Positions 1 through 8,818 of a DNA stretch of 64,000 nucleotides are shown here, in pieces. A program made the translations under genes and the position numbers. Position 1 is the first letter of the stretch. Every line of letters begins with the position of its first letter. The DNA is from Enhygromyxa salina. GTDB taxonomy: Bacteria > Myxococcota_A > Polyangia > Nannocystales > Nannocystaceae. The DNA lies in the NCBI RefSeq assembly GCF_002994635.1, contig NZ_PVNL01000111.1:90131-154130 (forward strand). Direction: 5' to 3'. The notes beneath the pieces were generated by a model, which saw only the letters and a program-made list of their open reading frames with translations, searched no databases and was not told the DNA's origin.

Positions 1-295
1 AGATGGGGCAGCGCTGCGGATCGCGCTCGAGCTCCGCATAGCACTCGCGCATGAGCGCGAACGCGTTGTCGTAGAACCCCATCCACAGGTGCAGACCGTG
101 CTCTTCGATGCGATCGGCCACGCCGCGACCCGAGGCACCCTTGCCCCCGAGCCGAAAGCCCATCTGGTAGACCGTGACCTCGAAGCGACCGCGGTGCTCG
201 GGGCGACTGAGCTCGAACGCAGTCGTCATGGCTGCACAGCCGCCGCCTATGATCGCTACGCGAATCGGACTCCTCGACCTCATGGGGTCCGGCAT
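1..295 (-). CDS. FAD-dependent oxidoreductase (amine oxidase/carotenoid desaturase-like), N-terminal part, cut by window edge
   Basis: The minus strand encodes a protein that starts near 295 (second Met at 283) and runs off the left edge; about 98 residues are visible. A dinucleotide-binding fold opens with IAIGGG-like residues (VAIIGGGCAAMTTAFEL), then come LGGKGASGRG and EHGLHLWMGFYDNAF. These are typical of large FAD oxidoreductases related to phytoene desaturases and hydroxysqualene dehydroxylases. It is divergent from a polyprenyl synthase across about 70 bp, which fits an isoprenoid or carotenoid role. Substrate cannot be told from this fragment. Confidence 0.75.
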   Translation of the reverse strand, partial: MPDPMRSRSPIRVAIIGGGCAAMTTAFELSRPEHRGRFEVTVYQMGFRLGGKGASGRGVADRIEEHGLHLWMGFYDNAFALMRECYAELERDPQRCPI

Positions 296-367
296 CCTAA
301 CAAATCCATGTGAAATAGCCGTCCCAGTTATGGTATCGAAGTCACACTGCCGGAGGCCCGACGACCC

Positions 368-1414
368 ATGACTCACCGGAGCTCGCGGTCTACGAGCCAC
401 GTCGTGGCGCAGTTGCTACACGAGTACGGCGGAGCCGTACGCGAGCGAATGATGTCATATCTCCCGCAGGGTCGACCTCGGCGCTACCTCTACGGCCCGA
501 TGGCCGAGTACCCGCGTCGTGGAGGGCGCGGGATGCGTCCAACGCTGTGCCTGGCGACGGCGAGGCTGTTCGGCGGAAGTATCGAAGACGCGGTGCTGAC
601 CGCGGTGTCGATCGAGCTGATGCACAACGCGATGCTCATCCACGATGACATCGAAGACGGCAGCGAGGAGCGTCGCGGGAGGCCGTCGCTGCACCATCAG
701 CAGGGCGTCCCGTTGGCGATCAACACCGGTGATGCGCTGGCGCTGTTCAGCATGCGGCCGCTGTTCGAGAACCGCCATGTGCTCGGTCCGACGCTTTCGC
801 TGCGCCTGCTCGAGGAGTCCGCGAGGATGTCGCGCGAGTCTGCGGAAGGCCAGGCCATGGAGCTCGGCTGGCGCCACGACAACGTCGTGGATCTGGGCGA
901 GCGCGACTACCTCGAGATGGTGCTCAAGAAGACCTGCTGGCTGGCAACGATCCACCCGCTGCGCGCAGGCGCGCTGATCGGCGCGGGCGAGCGCTACCCC
1001 GTCGACGGGCTCATCCGCTTTGGGTTCTTGCTGGGTGCTGCGTTTCAGATTCAAGATGATCTACTCAACCTCGCGGGCGACCCGAAACGCTACGGCAAGG
1101 AGCTCAGCGGCGATATCTACGAGGGCAAGCGAACGCTGATGTTGATTCGCTTGTTGGAGCGCGGCACGCCAGACGAGCGCGGGCGCCTGCGCGACTTCTT
1201 GGCGCTGCCCCGGGAGCGCCGCGGCGCCGCCGAGGTCGACTGGGTTCGGGCCCGCATGCACCACTACGACTGCATCGACCATGCGCGGGCGCTCGCCCAC
1301 GCGCTCGCGGGGGCGGCCACCCATGAATTCGAGCAGGTGTTCCGCTGGCTGCCCGACGGCCGTGAGAAGCGCTTCATCGCAGCGCTGCCCCGGTGGGTGA
1401 TCGAGCGGAGCTGA
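368..1414 (+). CDS. Polyprenyl diphosphate synthase (GGPP/FPP synthase family)
   Basis: 348 aa trans-isoprenyl diphosphate synthase that condenses isopentenyl diphosphate with allylic diphosphates. The first Asp-rich motif is DDIED at residues 93-97 within LIHDDIEDGSEERRGRP. The second region is FQIQDDLLNLAGD near 227-238, with DDLLN in place of the full DDxxD, as in many short-chain enzymes. The ATG is preceded by GGAGG about 12 nt upstream. It is divergent from the FAD oxidoreductase at the left edge, so the two could share a terpenoid or carotenoid pathway. Product chain length is not predicted. Confidence 0.93.
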   Translation: MTHRSSRSTSHVVAQLLHEYGGAVRERMMSYLPQGRPRRYLYGPMAEYPRRGGRGMRPTLCLATARLFGGSIEDAVLTAVSIELMHNAMLIHDDIEDGSEERRGRPSLHHQQGVPLAINTGDALALFSMRPLFENRHVLGPTLSLRLLEESARMSRESAEGQAMELGWRHDNVVDLGERDYLEMVLKKTCWLATIHPLRAGALIGAGERYPVDGLIRFGFLLGAAFQIQDDLLNLAGDPKRYGKELSGDIYEGKRTLMLIRLLERGTPDERGRLRDFLALPRERRGAAEVDWVRARMHHYDCIDHARALAHALAGAATHEFEQVFRWLPDGREKRFIAALPRWVIERS

Positions 1415-1431
1415 CCTGCCCGTGTCTCGAG

Positions 1432-3339
1432 TCAAGTCGTGGATACTTCGATGGTCGGCGACTCGAACACACGGTCGGCCGCCTGCCCCCACAACATCCG
1501 CATTGGACCGGAGCCAACCTGTGCGTCGTCGAAGGGGTAGCGGTTGCCGGCCTGGCGGCGCGCGATGTGGCTGACGTAGATATCGCCGCGTTGGGCCACG
1601 CGCGCGAGGTTCAACGCCTCGCCGAGGGGCGGACCGACGATCGTGTATGTGAAGCGGCCGCCGACGCTCGAGCCCACGCAGGTGCTGAGGAGTCGACCTG
1701 TTGCCACGCCGATCGAGAGACCGGGGGAATAGGGAGAGTCCTGGCCCGCGAGCTCGGCAAGGTTCGCAACCTCCTTGCACACGGCACCACACGCATCCAG
1801 TGCCCGCTCGAGGTGACCGCTCCCAGTCCATGCGCAGACGATCTCCTCGGTGAAGATCGTGTCGACCATGCCGTTGTGCTGCTGGACCACGGGCACAATC
1901 ACCTCGTAGTTGGCGTTGAGCGCCCGTGCATAGATGTCTGGGTGTTCGGTCGGATCGTCGTGTGGTCGGCTGATGACGATCACCGCGACGGTCGCCTCGA
2001 TCAGCTCGGTCCCCAGCGCCGCGTCGAGCTCGAGGGCGGACAAGCGCCGGAGCAGGACCGAGCTAGCTAGCTTGCGCAAGACCTTGTTTTCCCCGTCGGA
2101 CGAGGCCATCGCCCGGTGCTCGGTCACCGTGCGCGCAGCCTTCTTGATCGTGGTGTCGAGATCGCCGAAGTCGATCGGCTTGACGACGAAGTCGAAGGCG
2201 CCGACGTTCATGGCGCGGCGAATGTTGCCCATGTCGCCGTACGCAGAGACCATGATCGTCCGCAAGAACGGAGACAGCTCCGGGGTGTGCTCGAGCAGGG
2301 TCAACCCGTCCATTACCGGCATGTTGATGTCCGACAGCAGCACATCGACGTCCGGGTTCTGGCGCAGGATCTCCAGCGCCGCCTGTCCGTTCTCCGCGAA
2401 CAAGAACCGGTAGGTCGCGCTGCGTATCTGCTTGCGAAAGCGCATCTTGATCAGGTGCGCCATGTCAGGCTCGTCGTCGACGGCCAGGATCGTGGTTGTC
2501 GTGGTGGTCTTGCAGGCGCTAGCCAGCGCCTCGATGAAGCTGGTCGCAGACTGAAACCGCGCGTCTGGTTGCTTGGCGAGGGCGATCTCGAAGAAGCCGT
2601 CGAGCGCCTTGGGCAGCTCGGGGTTGACGACGCTCGGTGGCGGGACCGGGTCGATGCAAATACTGACGATGAGGCTACCCAGGTGCCCCTCGGGGAACGG
2701 CAGCTGTCCGGTCAGCGCTTGGTAAGCGACCACGCCCAGCGACCAGAGATCGCCTAGCAGGGATGGCTCGCGTCCACGAACTTGCTCGGGGCTCATGTAG
2801 TGCGGCGTGCCGATTACCGTGCGGCCCGAGGTCGGGCTCGGGGCGTCGCGCGTGGTTCGCATCCATGCCACACCGAAGTCGAGCAGCTTGACCAGCTCCC
2901 GAGCGCCGCCGGCTACGATGAACAGATTCGCAGGCTTGAGGTCGCGATGTACGATGCCGAGCAGCGAAGCCTCCGTCAGTCCGTTGGCGACTTGGCGCAG
3001 CAGCTGGACCACCAGTGAAGCTGACAGCTTGCCCTCACGCTGCAGGCGAGCCTCGAGATCTTCACCGGCCAGCAGCTCCATCACGATGTACGGGGCGCCG
3101 TCTTCGACGCCGTAGTCGTGGACCTGGACGATGTGTTCGCTGCGTATCCGCGCCAGCGCCTGGGCCTCGCGCTCAAAACGGGCGCGAAAGCTGGCCGAGC
3201 TGACCTGGTCGGGACTCATGAGCTTGACGGCGACGGCGCGTCGCAGCGTGGTGTCCTGCGCCTCCCAGACCATGCCCATGCCCCCTTGGCCAACCTGCCG
3301 CTGTAGCTCATACTTGCCAGCGATGACTCGGCCACGCAT
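1432..3339 (-). CDS. Ser/Thr protein kinase fused to a receiver domain and a cyclase-like domain
   Basis: 635 aa cytoplasmic signalling fusion. Residues about 10-275 are a PknB-type kinase: glycine loop GQGGMG, Lys39 in AVKLM, HRDLKPAN with Asp133, DFG at 154-156, and GTPHYMSPEQ. After a Thr-rich joint (279-283) there is a receiver domain (about 284-400) with acidic DDEPD, phospho-acceptor Asp337 in LLSDINMP and the Lys of VVKPID. Residues about 445-600 resemble a class III nucleotide cyclase (YTIVGPPLGEALNLA), but the usual metal-binding aspartates are replaced (VIVISRP, IFTEEIVCAW), so catalysis is doubtful. It is divergent from a receiver-histidine kinase gene 67 bp away, so crosstalk between Ser/Thr and His-Asp signalling is likely. 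Confidence 0.93.
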   Translation of the reverse strand: MRGRVIAGKYELQRQVGQGGMGMVWEAQDTTLRRAVAVKLMSPDQVSSASFRARFEREAQALARIRSEHIVQVHDYGVEDGAPYIVMELLAGEDLEARLQREGKLSASLVVQLLRQVANGLTEASLLGIVHRDLKPANLFIVAGGARELVKLLDFGVAWMRTTRDAPSPTSGRTVIGTPHYMSPEQVRGREPSLLGDLWSLGVVAYQALTGQLPFPEGHLGSLIVSICIDPVPPPSVVNPELPKALDGFFEIALAKQPDARFQSATSFIEALASACKTTTTTTILAVDDEPDMAHLIKMRFRKQIRSATYRFLFAENGQAALEILRQNPDVDVLLSDINMPVMDGLTLLEHTPELSPFLRTIMVSAYGDMGNIRRAMNVGAFDFVVKPIDFGDLDTTIKKAARTVTEHRAMASSDGENKVLRKLASSVLLRRLSALELDAALGTELIEATVAVIVISRPHDDPTEHPDIYARALNANYEVIVPVVQQHNGMVDTIFTEEIVCAWTGSGHLERALDACGAVCKEVANLAELAGQDSPYSPGLSIGVATGRLLSTCVGSSVGGRFTYTIVGPPLGEALNLARVAQRGDIYVSHIARRQAGNRYPFDDAQVGSGPMRMLWGQAADRVFESPTIEVSTT

Positions 3340-3406
3340 CGTGCGACTCTACACCAACGTGGTCAAGACAAGCCAAGTGTTCACGGACCCCTGCTGAGCG
3401 CCACCC

Positions 3407-4582
3407 ATGCCAGCCACCATCCTATACGTCGATGACGACTCCGAGTTGGAACGACTCATCCGTTCAACGTTTCACAAGCAGAACGCGGGCGAGTTAGCTG
3501 GCGAATTCGCACACAGCGAGGCGGCGGCGCTGACCCAGCTCAACGAGCGATCTGAGCCCTACCATGCGATCGTCATCGATATCTCGATGTCCGGGATGAG
3601 CGACCTCGGGTTGCTCGACGCGATGGCCGAGCGCCAACCCGAGACCCCGATCGTCATCCTCGCCGCACCTGCCGACCTCCCCCGAGTTCGGCAGGCCATG
3701 AACCACGGCGCGTTCGACTTCCTCCTCGAGCCGCTGGATCTGCACGACCTCGAGCTCACCCTGGCCAAGGCCCTGCGTCACTACCAGACCGTGCGGCGGG
3801 CAGGTCTGGTCGCACGTGCCACCAACCGACCGGAGCTCGCGGCGCTCGGGTTGCTCGTCGCTGGAGTCGCCCATGATCTCAGGAATCCGCTCGGGCTCAT
3901 GACAAACTTTACCACGCTCGCCCGCGAGCTACTCGAGGAGCTCGGTCAACAGGTGGAAGCGCAGTGTCAAGGCTCACTAGCGGCGAGCTTGAACGCCCAG
4001 GTCGAGTCGGTCGTTCTCACCCTCGGCAAGGTCGCGGCCCACGGCGAGTGGGCGCTCGATCTGGTCGGCTCGCTGGTCGCCAGCGGCGGTGGTGGCAGTG
4101 GACCGCTCAACTTTAGCGAATCCATCGAGCGCCACGTCGACCTGTTCGAATCTAGCGTTCGTGCTGTTCATGCCGACCATGCGCCCGCGGTCGTGATACA
4201 TAGGCAGCTAGACCCCAGTATTGGTGTGGTCGCGCTCAATCCACGCAACGTGCTCAGTGTCGTCATCAACCTGCTACAGAATGCGCAGCATGCCTTGCGC
4301 GAACGTGTTCGCACCGACGACGACTTCCAGCCCGAGATCCGCGTCGAGACTCGAGCACTCGAAGGCGCTGTCGAGCTGAGCGTCAGCGACAATGGCCCCG
4401 GGATTCCACTCGAGCTGCGCGAGCAGATCTTCCAGCCGTTCTTCACCACGAAGCACCCCCGCGAGGGTGCCGGCCTGGGACTTCACATCGTCGCGACCAC
4501 GGCGCGAGAGTCAGGCGGCAGCGTGGTGGTCGAGGACAACTCGCCGAGCGGCGTTCGGTTTCGGGTCAGGTTTCCTCGCTGA
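3407..4582 (+). CDS. Receiver domain-histidine kinase hybrid
   Basis: 391 aa soluble protein. Receiver domain (about 1-125) has the acidic DDD cluster and Asp58 in IVIDIS, but the conserved Lys is Glu (LLEPLD) and the Ser/Thr switch position is Ala (ILAAPAD), so its phosphorylation response may be altered. The kinase part has an H-box with His156 (GVAHDLRNPLG), N-box NLLQNAQHAL, G1 DNGPGIP, and GAGLGLHIV. There are no membrane segments, so input must come from the receiver or a partner. It is divergently transcribed from the kinase-receiver fusion, the obvious candidate partner. Confidence 0.93.
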   Translation: MPATILYVDDDSELERLIRSTFHKQNAGELAGEFAHSEAAALTQLNERSEPYHAIVIDISMSGMSDLGLLDAMAERQPETPIVILAAPADLPRVRQAMNHGAFDFLLEPLDLHDLELTLAKALRHYQTVRRAGLVARATNRPELAALGLLVAGVAHDLRNPLGLMTNFTTLARELLEELGQQVEAQCQGSLAASLNAQVESVVLTLGKVAAHGEWALDLVGSLVASGGGGSGPLNFSESIERHVDLFESSVRAVHADHAPAVVIHRQLDPSIGVVALNPRNVLSVVINLLQNAQHALRERVRTDDDFQPEIRVETRALEGAVELSVSDNGPGIPLELREQIFQPFFTTKHPREGAGLGLHIVATTARESGGSVVVEDNSPSGVRFRVRFPR

Positions 4583-4640
4583 GCACACTGGACCGACGAG
4601 CGACATCCCTTCCTGACTCAGCCAGCGACCAACCCAACCC

Positions 4641-6950
4641 TCACATCCCCAGGGGTCGGTAGACGACGCCGCTGGCCAGCATCCAGCAGCCGCTGGTCTG
4701 CGCGCACTGGATCGTGCCGCCTTCGGTGTAGGCCGAGTCGATGCGGATCCAGTCGCGCTCGCCCTCGCCGGTCACGACGTACATCCGATCGCCGCCGTAG
4801 CGGTAGATCAGGTTGGCGATCTGCATGCCGGAGCCGTCCGCGACGTCGACGAGGCCCGGAAAGTAGCGCTCGGTCTCGCGGGTCCAGCTGTTGCCGAGGT
4901 CCCGCGAGAGCAGGTCGCCCCAGTGCACGGCGCCGTCGCTGACCCGCAGATCTGGCTGCTCGGTCGCGCCGGGCATCTCTTGCACGACGATGAAGTGCTT
5001 GCCGCCGTCCTCGCTGCGCAGCAGCACGTTGTTGTTCTTGCGAGTCGGGGCGGTCGCGGCCCACACGGTGTCGCCCTCGCCCGCCATGTCGATCACGGGG
5101 CTGGGGATCCCCGTCACCAGCTCGGTCCAGTTGCTCAGATCCTCGCTGCGGCGCAGCTCACCCTTCGAGCCCGAGACGTAGACCACGCCGTCGATCTCGA
5201 AGATCGCTCGCCAGTCGCCCTTGATCTGATCGTCGCCGGCCGGGAGCCACAGCTTGGGGTCGACCTTGGCGGCGAGGATCTCGTCCTTGGCGGCGGCCAG
5301 CCACATGCCCGCGTTCTTGCCCTGCGCGATCACGTGGACGTCGTTGATCTTGTAGGTGCGGACCATCTCGCCCTCGACCCAGCTGCCGCCCGCGTCGGCG
5401 CTGGACACCAGCTTGACGCCGTCGGTGGTCAGCACGTTGTCGCCCGCGACCGAGAACGCGATCGCGCCGTAGCGGGCCAGGTCGAGCCCGTGCGCGCTCG
5501 ACCAGGTCGCGCCGCCGTCGGTGGTGACGGCGACCAGCGCGTCGTCGCCGAGCGCGACGCCGACGTCGCCCGTGAAGGTCAGGCCGCGGACCTCGGGCAT
5601 GCTCTCGGGGGTGGTGACGTCGGCGGCGTAGCGACACTGCTCGCCGTCATCGGGCCCCTCGTCGCAGGGGCCGCCGCTGGCCGGGAGCTCGATCGGCTCG
5701 GCCTCGACCCAGTCGACTCCGTTGCCGCTCGAGAAGAACGCCCGCCCGTCGCTGGCCACGAAGTCGCTGCCCGACTTGCCGACCCAGGTCAGGTTCTTGG
5801 TCGTGGGGGGCGCGGCGTAGTCCCACTTCTCGCCGCCGTTTTGCGAGTAGACGACCGTGCCCTTGGCGCCCACGATGATCACGTTGTTGCCGTCGACGAG
5901 GCCGTCGGTGAGGTTGGCCGTCTCCTCCCACTTCTGGTCGACCCAGGTCTCGCCGCCGTCGCTGGAGATCGCGATCGCGCCGCCGTTGCCGACCGCGTAG
6001 TAGGGCCCGCCCGGCTTGCCAAAGATCGAGTTGGCGCCCTTGAAGGGCAGCGCCGCGGTCACCCAGGTCTCGCCGCCGTCGTCGGTGAGCGAGACCACGC
6101 CCTTGTTCTCGACCGCGAACTCCTCGCCGATCCCGTGGGCGCTGCCCGTGACCGAGCACGCGACGCCGCGACGCTTGCCGACCTTGGCGATCGCGCAGGC
6201 GCCCGCGCTGGTCAGGAACCCGCGGCCGTCCGCCATCGCGGGGAGCTGCTCGAGCTCGGTCCACGTGACCCCGTCGGTGGTGCCGTAGCCAGACTTGCCC
6301 GACCACGCCAGCACCGCGCCGTTGAGCTCGAGCAGCGCCTTGGGCTTGAACTTGTCGGGCATCCAGCCGCCGCGGCCTCCGGTGCCGTCCTTGCCGACGT
6401 GGATGAAGCCGCCGTTCTTGCCGATCGCGACGATGCCGATGTCGGCGGCGACCATGTCGATCAGCGAGTCCGACGAGAATCGGGCGAGGCGGCGCCACTG
6501 CAGCCCGTCGTCGGACATGGAGATCGCGCCCTCGTGCAGCGCGAGGTACGGACCGTCGGGGTACCCGCCCACGTCGCGCACGGCGTCGCCGGCCTTGGTC
6601 CACCGCCAGGTCTTGCCTGCATCGTCGCTCACGCCCACGTGGGCGTCGCTCGTCGCGACGATCAGCTTCTGCTCGGAGATCACCTGCGCGACCACGGTTG
6701 GCGCGCCGAGAAACGCGTGCCGCGGCGCCCAGTGCTTAAATCGATCGAGCCCGGTGATCGGCGCGATCTTCGGTGTGGTGTCGGCGACGGCTTCGTCGGA
6801 CTCGCCGCCGTCCTTGGTCTCGGGCTCGGCCTCGCCGGCCTCTTCGGCCTCGTCGGCCTCGTCGTCATCGACCCCGCGGATCCGATCGATCAGGCCGCAG
6901 CCCGGCAGCAAGGTCAGCAGGAGGGGAGCCACAGTCCAGAGCGTGCGCAT
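4641..6950 (-). CDS. YCF48/BNR-like beta-propeller lipoprotein
   Basis: 769 aa exported protein with a lipoprotein signal (LLLTLLPGC), then a Glu/Asp-rich linker (about 25-60) and a long run of sialidase-type Asp-box repeats such as SDDAGKTWRW, TDDGGETW, SSDGGETWV and SEDGGKHF. GNGGAIAISSDGGETW is typical of YCF48-like propellers. These repeats build one or two beta-propellers, probably at the outer membrane or cell surface, for protein or ligand binding. No catalytic residues were identified. It stands alone between convergent and co-directional neighbours, and no specific function can be assigned. Confidence 0.85.
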   Translation of the reverse strand: MRTLWTVAPLLLTLLPGCGLIDRIRGVDDDEADEAEEAGEAEPETKDGGESDEAVADTTPKIAPITGLDRFKHWAPRHAFLGAPTVVAQVISEQKLIVATSDAHVGVSDDAGKTWRWTKAGDAVRDVGGYPDGPYLALHEGAISMSDDGLQWRRLARFSSDSLIDMVAADIGIVAIGKNGGFIHVGKDGTGGRGGWMPDKFKPKALLELNGAVLAWSGKSGYGTTDGVTWTELEQLPAMADGRGFLTSAGACAIAKVGKRRGVACSVTGSAHGIGEEFAVENKGVVSLTDDGGETWVTAALPFKGANSIFGKPGGPYYAVGNGGAIAISSDGGETWVDQKWEETANLTDGLVDGNNVIIVGAKGTVVYSQNGGEKWDYAAPPTTKNLTWVGKSGSDFVASDGRAFFSSGNGVDWVEAEPIELPASGGPCDEGPDDGEQCRYAADVTTPESMPEVRGLTFTGDVGVALGDDALVAVTTDGGATWSSAHGLDLARYGAIAFSVAGDNVLTTDGVKLVSSADAGGSWVEGEMVRTYKINDVHVIAQGKNAGMWLAAAKDEILAAKVDPKLWLPAGDDQIKGDWRAIFEIDGVVYVSGSKGELRRSEDLSNWTELVTGIPSPVIDMAGEGDTVWAATAPTRKNNNVLLRSEDGGKHFIVVQEMPGATEQPDLRVSDGAVHWGDLLSRDLGNSWTRETERYFPGLVDVADGSGMQIANLIYRYGGDRMYVVTGEGERDWIRIDSAYTEGGTIQCAQTSGCWMLASGVVYRPLGM

Positions 6951-7018
6951 GACGGCGCCGCAACCCTACTACAAGCGATGCACCCAAGCGCCCCGAGCGG
7001 GTGATTTTCGCGCTGGGA

Positions 7019-7390
7019 TCAGATGCCCTTGAAGTCGAACATCGTCCGCAGCTTCTGCAGGCCCATGGGGTCGTTAGTCTTGATCTTGCCCCTGGCGATA
7101 TCGATTGGCCCCGGCGCCTTGCCCTTGAGGACCATCTTCTCGAACAGATCCGGCGTGGTCTTGAGCACGCAGTCGGCGTTCTCGACCGTCTTGCCCGACT
7201 CGACGGTCGCCGCCTCCGCGTCGATCTTGACGGTGAACTTCTCGTCGCCGATCGAGAAGTAGTAGGTCGTCGGTTTCTCGGCTGAGCCCTTGATGTAGCG
7301 GCTCGGCATCTTCTCGAAGATCTTCTTGACGTCCACGTCGGCGTTATACCAGTCGCGCAAAGAAAACCCCGAGGCCGCGCGAGCGGACAT
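7019..7390 (-). CDS. SCP2 sterol-binding domain protein
   Basis: About 123 aa from the ATG at 7390, chosen because the in-frame extension upstream to 7471 runs through a terminator-like hairpin. The single domain (FEKMPSRYIKG, YYFSIGDEKFTVKI, CVLKTTPDLFEKMVLKGKAP, RGKIKTNDPMGLQKL) matches the SCP2 lipid-binding fold, with the usual hydrophobic tunnel elements. It probably binds or transfers a lipid in the cytoplasm. It lies downstream of the F0 genes but is separated from them by a hairpin, so it is probably a separate unit or weakly co-transcribed. Confidence 0.85.
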   Translation of the reverse strand: MSARAASGFSLRDWYNADVDVKKIFEKMPSRYIKGSAEKPTTYYFSIGDEKFTVKIDAEAATVESGKTVENADCVLKTTPDLFEKMVLKGKAPGPIDIARGKIKTNDPMGLQKLRTMFDFKGI

Positions 7391-7420
7391 CGGGGTCTTG
7401 GCGTTGGGCGGCTCCACGAA

Positions 7421-7451
7421 AAGCGCAGCGAGCGGACGCGAGAGCGTCCGC
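7421..7451 (-). terminator. Probable intrinsic terminator after the F0 genes
   Basis: GCGGACGC (7432-7439) and GCGTCCGC (7444-7451) form a perfect 8-bp stem with a GAGA loop. On the minus strand the stem is followed by a short CTTTTC stretch near 7420. It lies 36 bp past the atpE stop and before the SCP2 gene. The T run is weak, so termination could be partial. Confidence 0.5.
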
Positions 7452-7486
7452 CCGAGGCAGAGTGAGGACACCCGTGGGGTGGCGAG

Positions 7487-7813
7487 TTAGAGCCGGCCGT
7501 TGAGCAGGAACGAGATGAGGAACGCGAAGATGACCAACGACTCGATGAAGGCCAGGCCGATCAGCATCGGCGTGAACACGGCCGAGCTGGAGTTGGGGTT
7601 GCGGCAGATGCCCTCGAGGGCGGCCGCGATGGCGCGACCCTGACCGAGACCACCGCCGAGCGCGGCGAGGCCGATCGCGAGCGCCATCGCGATGGCGACG
7701 CCCATGTTGGCGGCGGGCTTCGCAGCTTCCTCGGCAGCGGGTGCAGCGAGGACGATGGCGGGGACCAGGAAGGTCACCAGGGCGGCGATGGGGGCAACGA
7801 TTCGCTTGCTCAT
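7487..7813 (-). CDS. atpE: ATP synthase F0 subunit c
   Basis: 108 aa from the ATG at 7813, which has GAGGAAA just upstream. Two transmembrane hairpin helices: glycine-rich helix 1 (AIGLAALGGGLGQGRAIAAALEG) and helix 2 with the ion-carrying Glu91 (LAFIESLVIFAF). The polar loop is RNPNSS rather than the usual RQP. Gln58 in GQG and Ser92 after the Glu resemble sodium-type c subunits, although the position of the sodium-ligand Tyr is Phe96. A hydrophobic, signal-like N-terminal extension of about 35 residues makes it longer than the usual 75-85 aa. It forms the rotor ring in the inner membrane with subunit a encoded just upstream. Confidence 0.95.
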   Translation of the reverse strand: MSKRIVAPIAALVTFLVPAIVLAAPAAEEAAKPAANMGVAIAMALAIGLAALGGGLGQGRAIAAALEGICRNPNSSSAVFTPMLIGLAFIESLVIFAFLISFLLNGRL

Positions 7814-7859
7814 GTCGTGTTTCCTCAGATTCGAAGTTTGGGAAGTCGTTTTTTGGGCC

Positions 7860-8672
7860 TCAGTGCTCTTCGGCATGCTCGAGGGCCAGGGCCAGATAGA
7901 TGACGGACAGCAGGGTGAAGACCACGGTCTGGATGATGGCGACCATGACCCCCAACAGCATGAAGGGGACCGGGACCAGCAGCGGCACGAGCACCAACAC
8001 CGCGCCGACGACCTTGTGGTCAGCGAGCATGTTGCCCATGAGCCGCAGCGACAGCGAGACCGGACGCGCGATGTGGCTGACGATCTCGATCGGGAGCATC
8101 AGGAAGAACAGCCACGGGAACTTGATGCCACCCTGGCGGAACTCGAAGCTGGGCCCGAGGAAGTGCGCGAGGTAGTGGAACCCGTTGGTGTAGACCCCGA
8201 CGACGTTGTAGATGACGAACACCATGACGGCGAGCGCCAGGTTCGTCTTGAGCGTGTCGGTGGCCGGCAACAACCCGGGCACGAGGCCCTGAATGTTGTT
8301 GATGAAGATGAACAGCGCGAGGGTGCCGATGAAGGGCAGCCACTTCTTGGCGTCCTCTTCGCCCATCACGTCGGCGCTCATGTTGTAGGTCGCGTTCACG
8401 AAGCCGTTGAGCATCGCGGGCAACCGCCACTCGCGGGGGGGCACGACACCCTGGGTCTTGCCCGAGAGCGTCTGCCGCCAGCGGAGCGCAGCGAAGATCA
8501 GGAACACCACCGTGATCAGCGCGGCGGCGACGTGCACCAGCGAGTAGTGCGTATCGCCGAACATCATCCACTGCCAGTGGCGAGTTCCGAATACGCTCTG
8601 CTCGGCCGTGTTGGTGAGCCGCGCCCAAAACTCGGGCATCAGAACGGTGTAGAGAGTGTCGTGGTCGCCCAT
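7860..8672 (-). CDS. atpB: ATP synthase F0 subunit a
   Basis: 270 aa from the ATG at 8672 (an in-frame start exists up to 8732). A multi-spanning membrane protein with the signature helix IEIVSHIARPVSLSLRLMGNMLADH; Arg210 is the essential stator arginine facing the c ring. It forms the ion half-channels of F0. It precedes atpE by 46 bp in the same operon, after AtpZ- and AtpI-like genes. Genes for subunit b and F1 are not in this window. Confidence 0.95.
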   Translation of the reverse strand: MGDHDTLYTVLMPEFWARLTNTAEQSVFGTRHWQWMMFGDTHYSLVHVAAALITVVFLIFAALRWRQTLSGKTQGVVPPREWRLPAMLNGFVNATYNMSADVMGEEDAKKWLPFIGTLALFIFINNIQGLVPGLLPATDTLKTNLALAVMVFVIYNVVGVYTNGFHYLAHFLGPSFEFRQGGIKFPWLFFLMLPIEIVSHIARPVSLSLRLMGNMLADHKVVGAVLVLVPLLVPVPFMLLGVMVAIIQTVVFTLLSVIYLALALEHAEEH

Positions 8673-8818
8673 GTTTGGTATGGGTGGAGAAAGCCCACCA
8701 ACGGCCTGGCTTCGTCGCGCGGCATGTACCAAAGGTTTTCGGGCCTTGCAAGCACGAGAATCACCGGCCAGAACGGCCAGGAGCGGGTTTTCGGGGTTTG
8801 TGAGCTGGCCTGCAAATC

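Noticed and set aside
4923..7004. A 693-codon plus-strand open frame opposite the YCF48-like gene
   Set aside because: Composition is the Val/Asp/Arg/Gly/His pattern of high-GC antisense frames; the minus-strand protein has a signal peptide and regular repeats.
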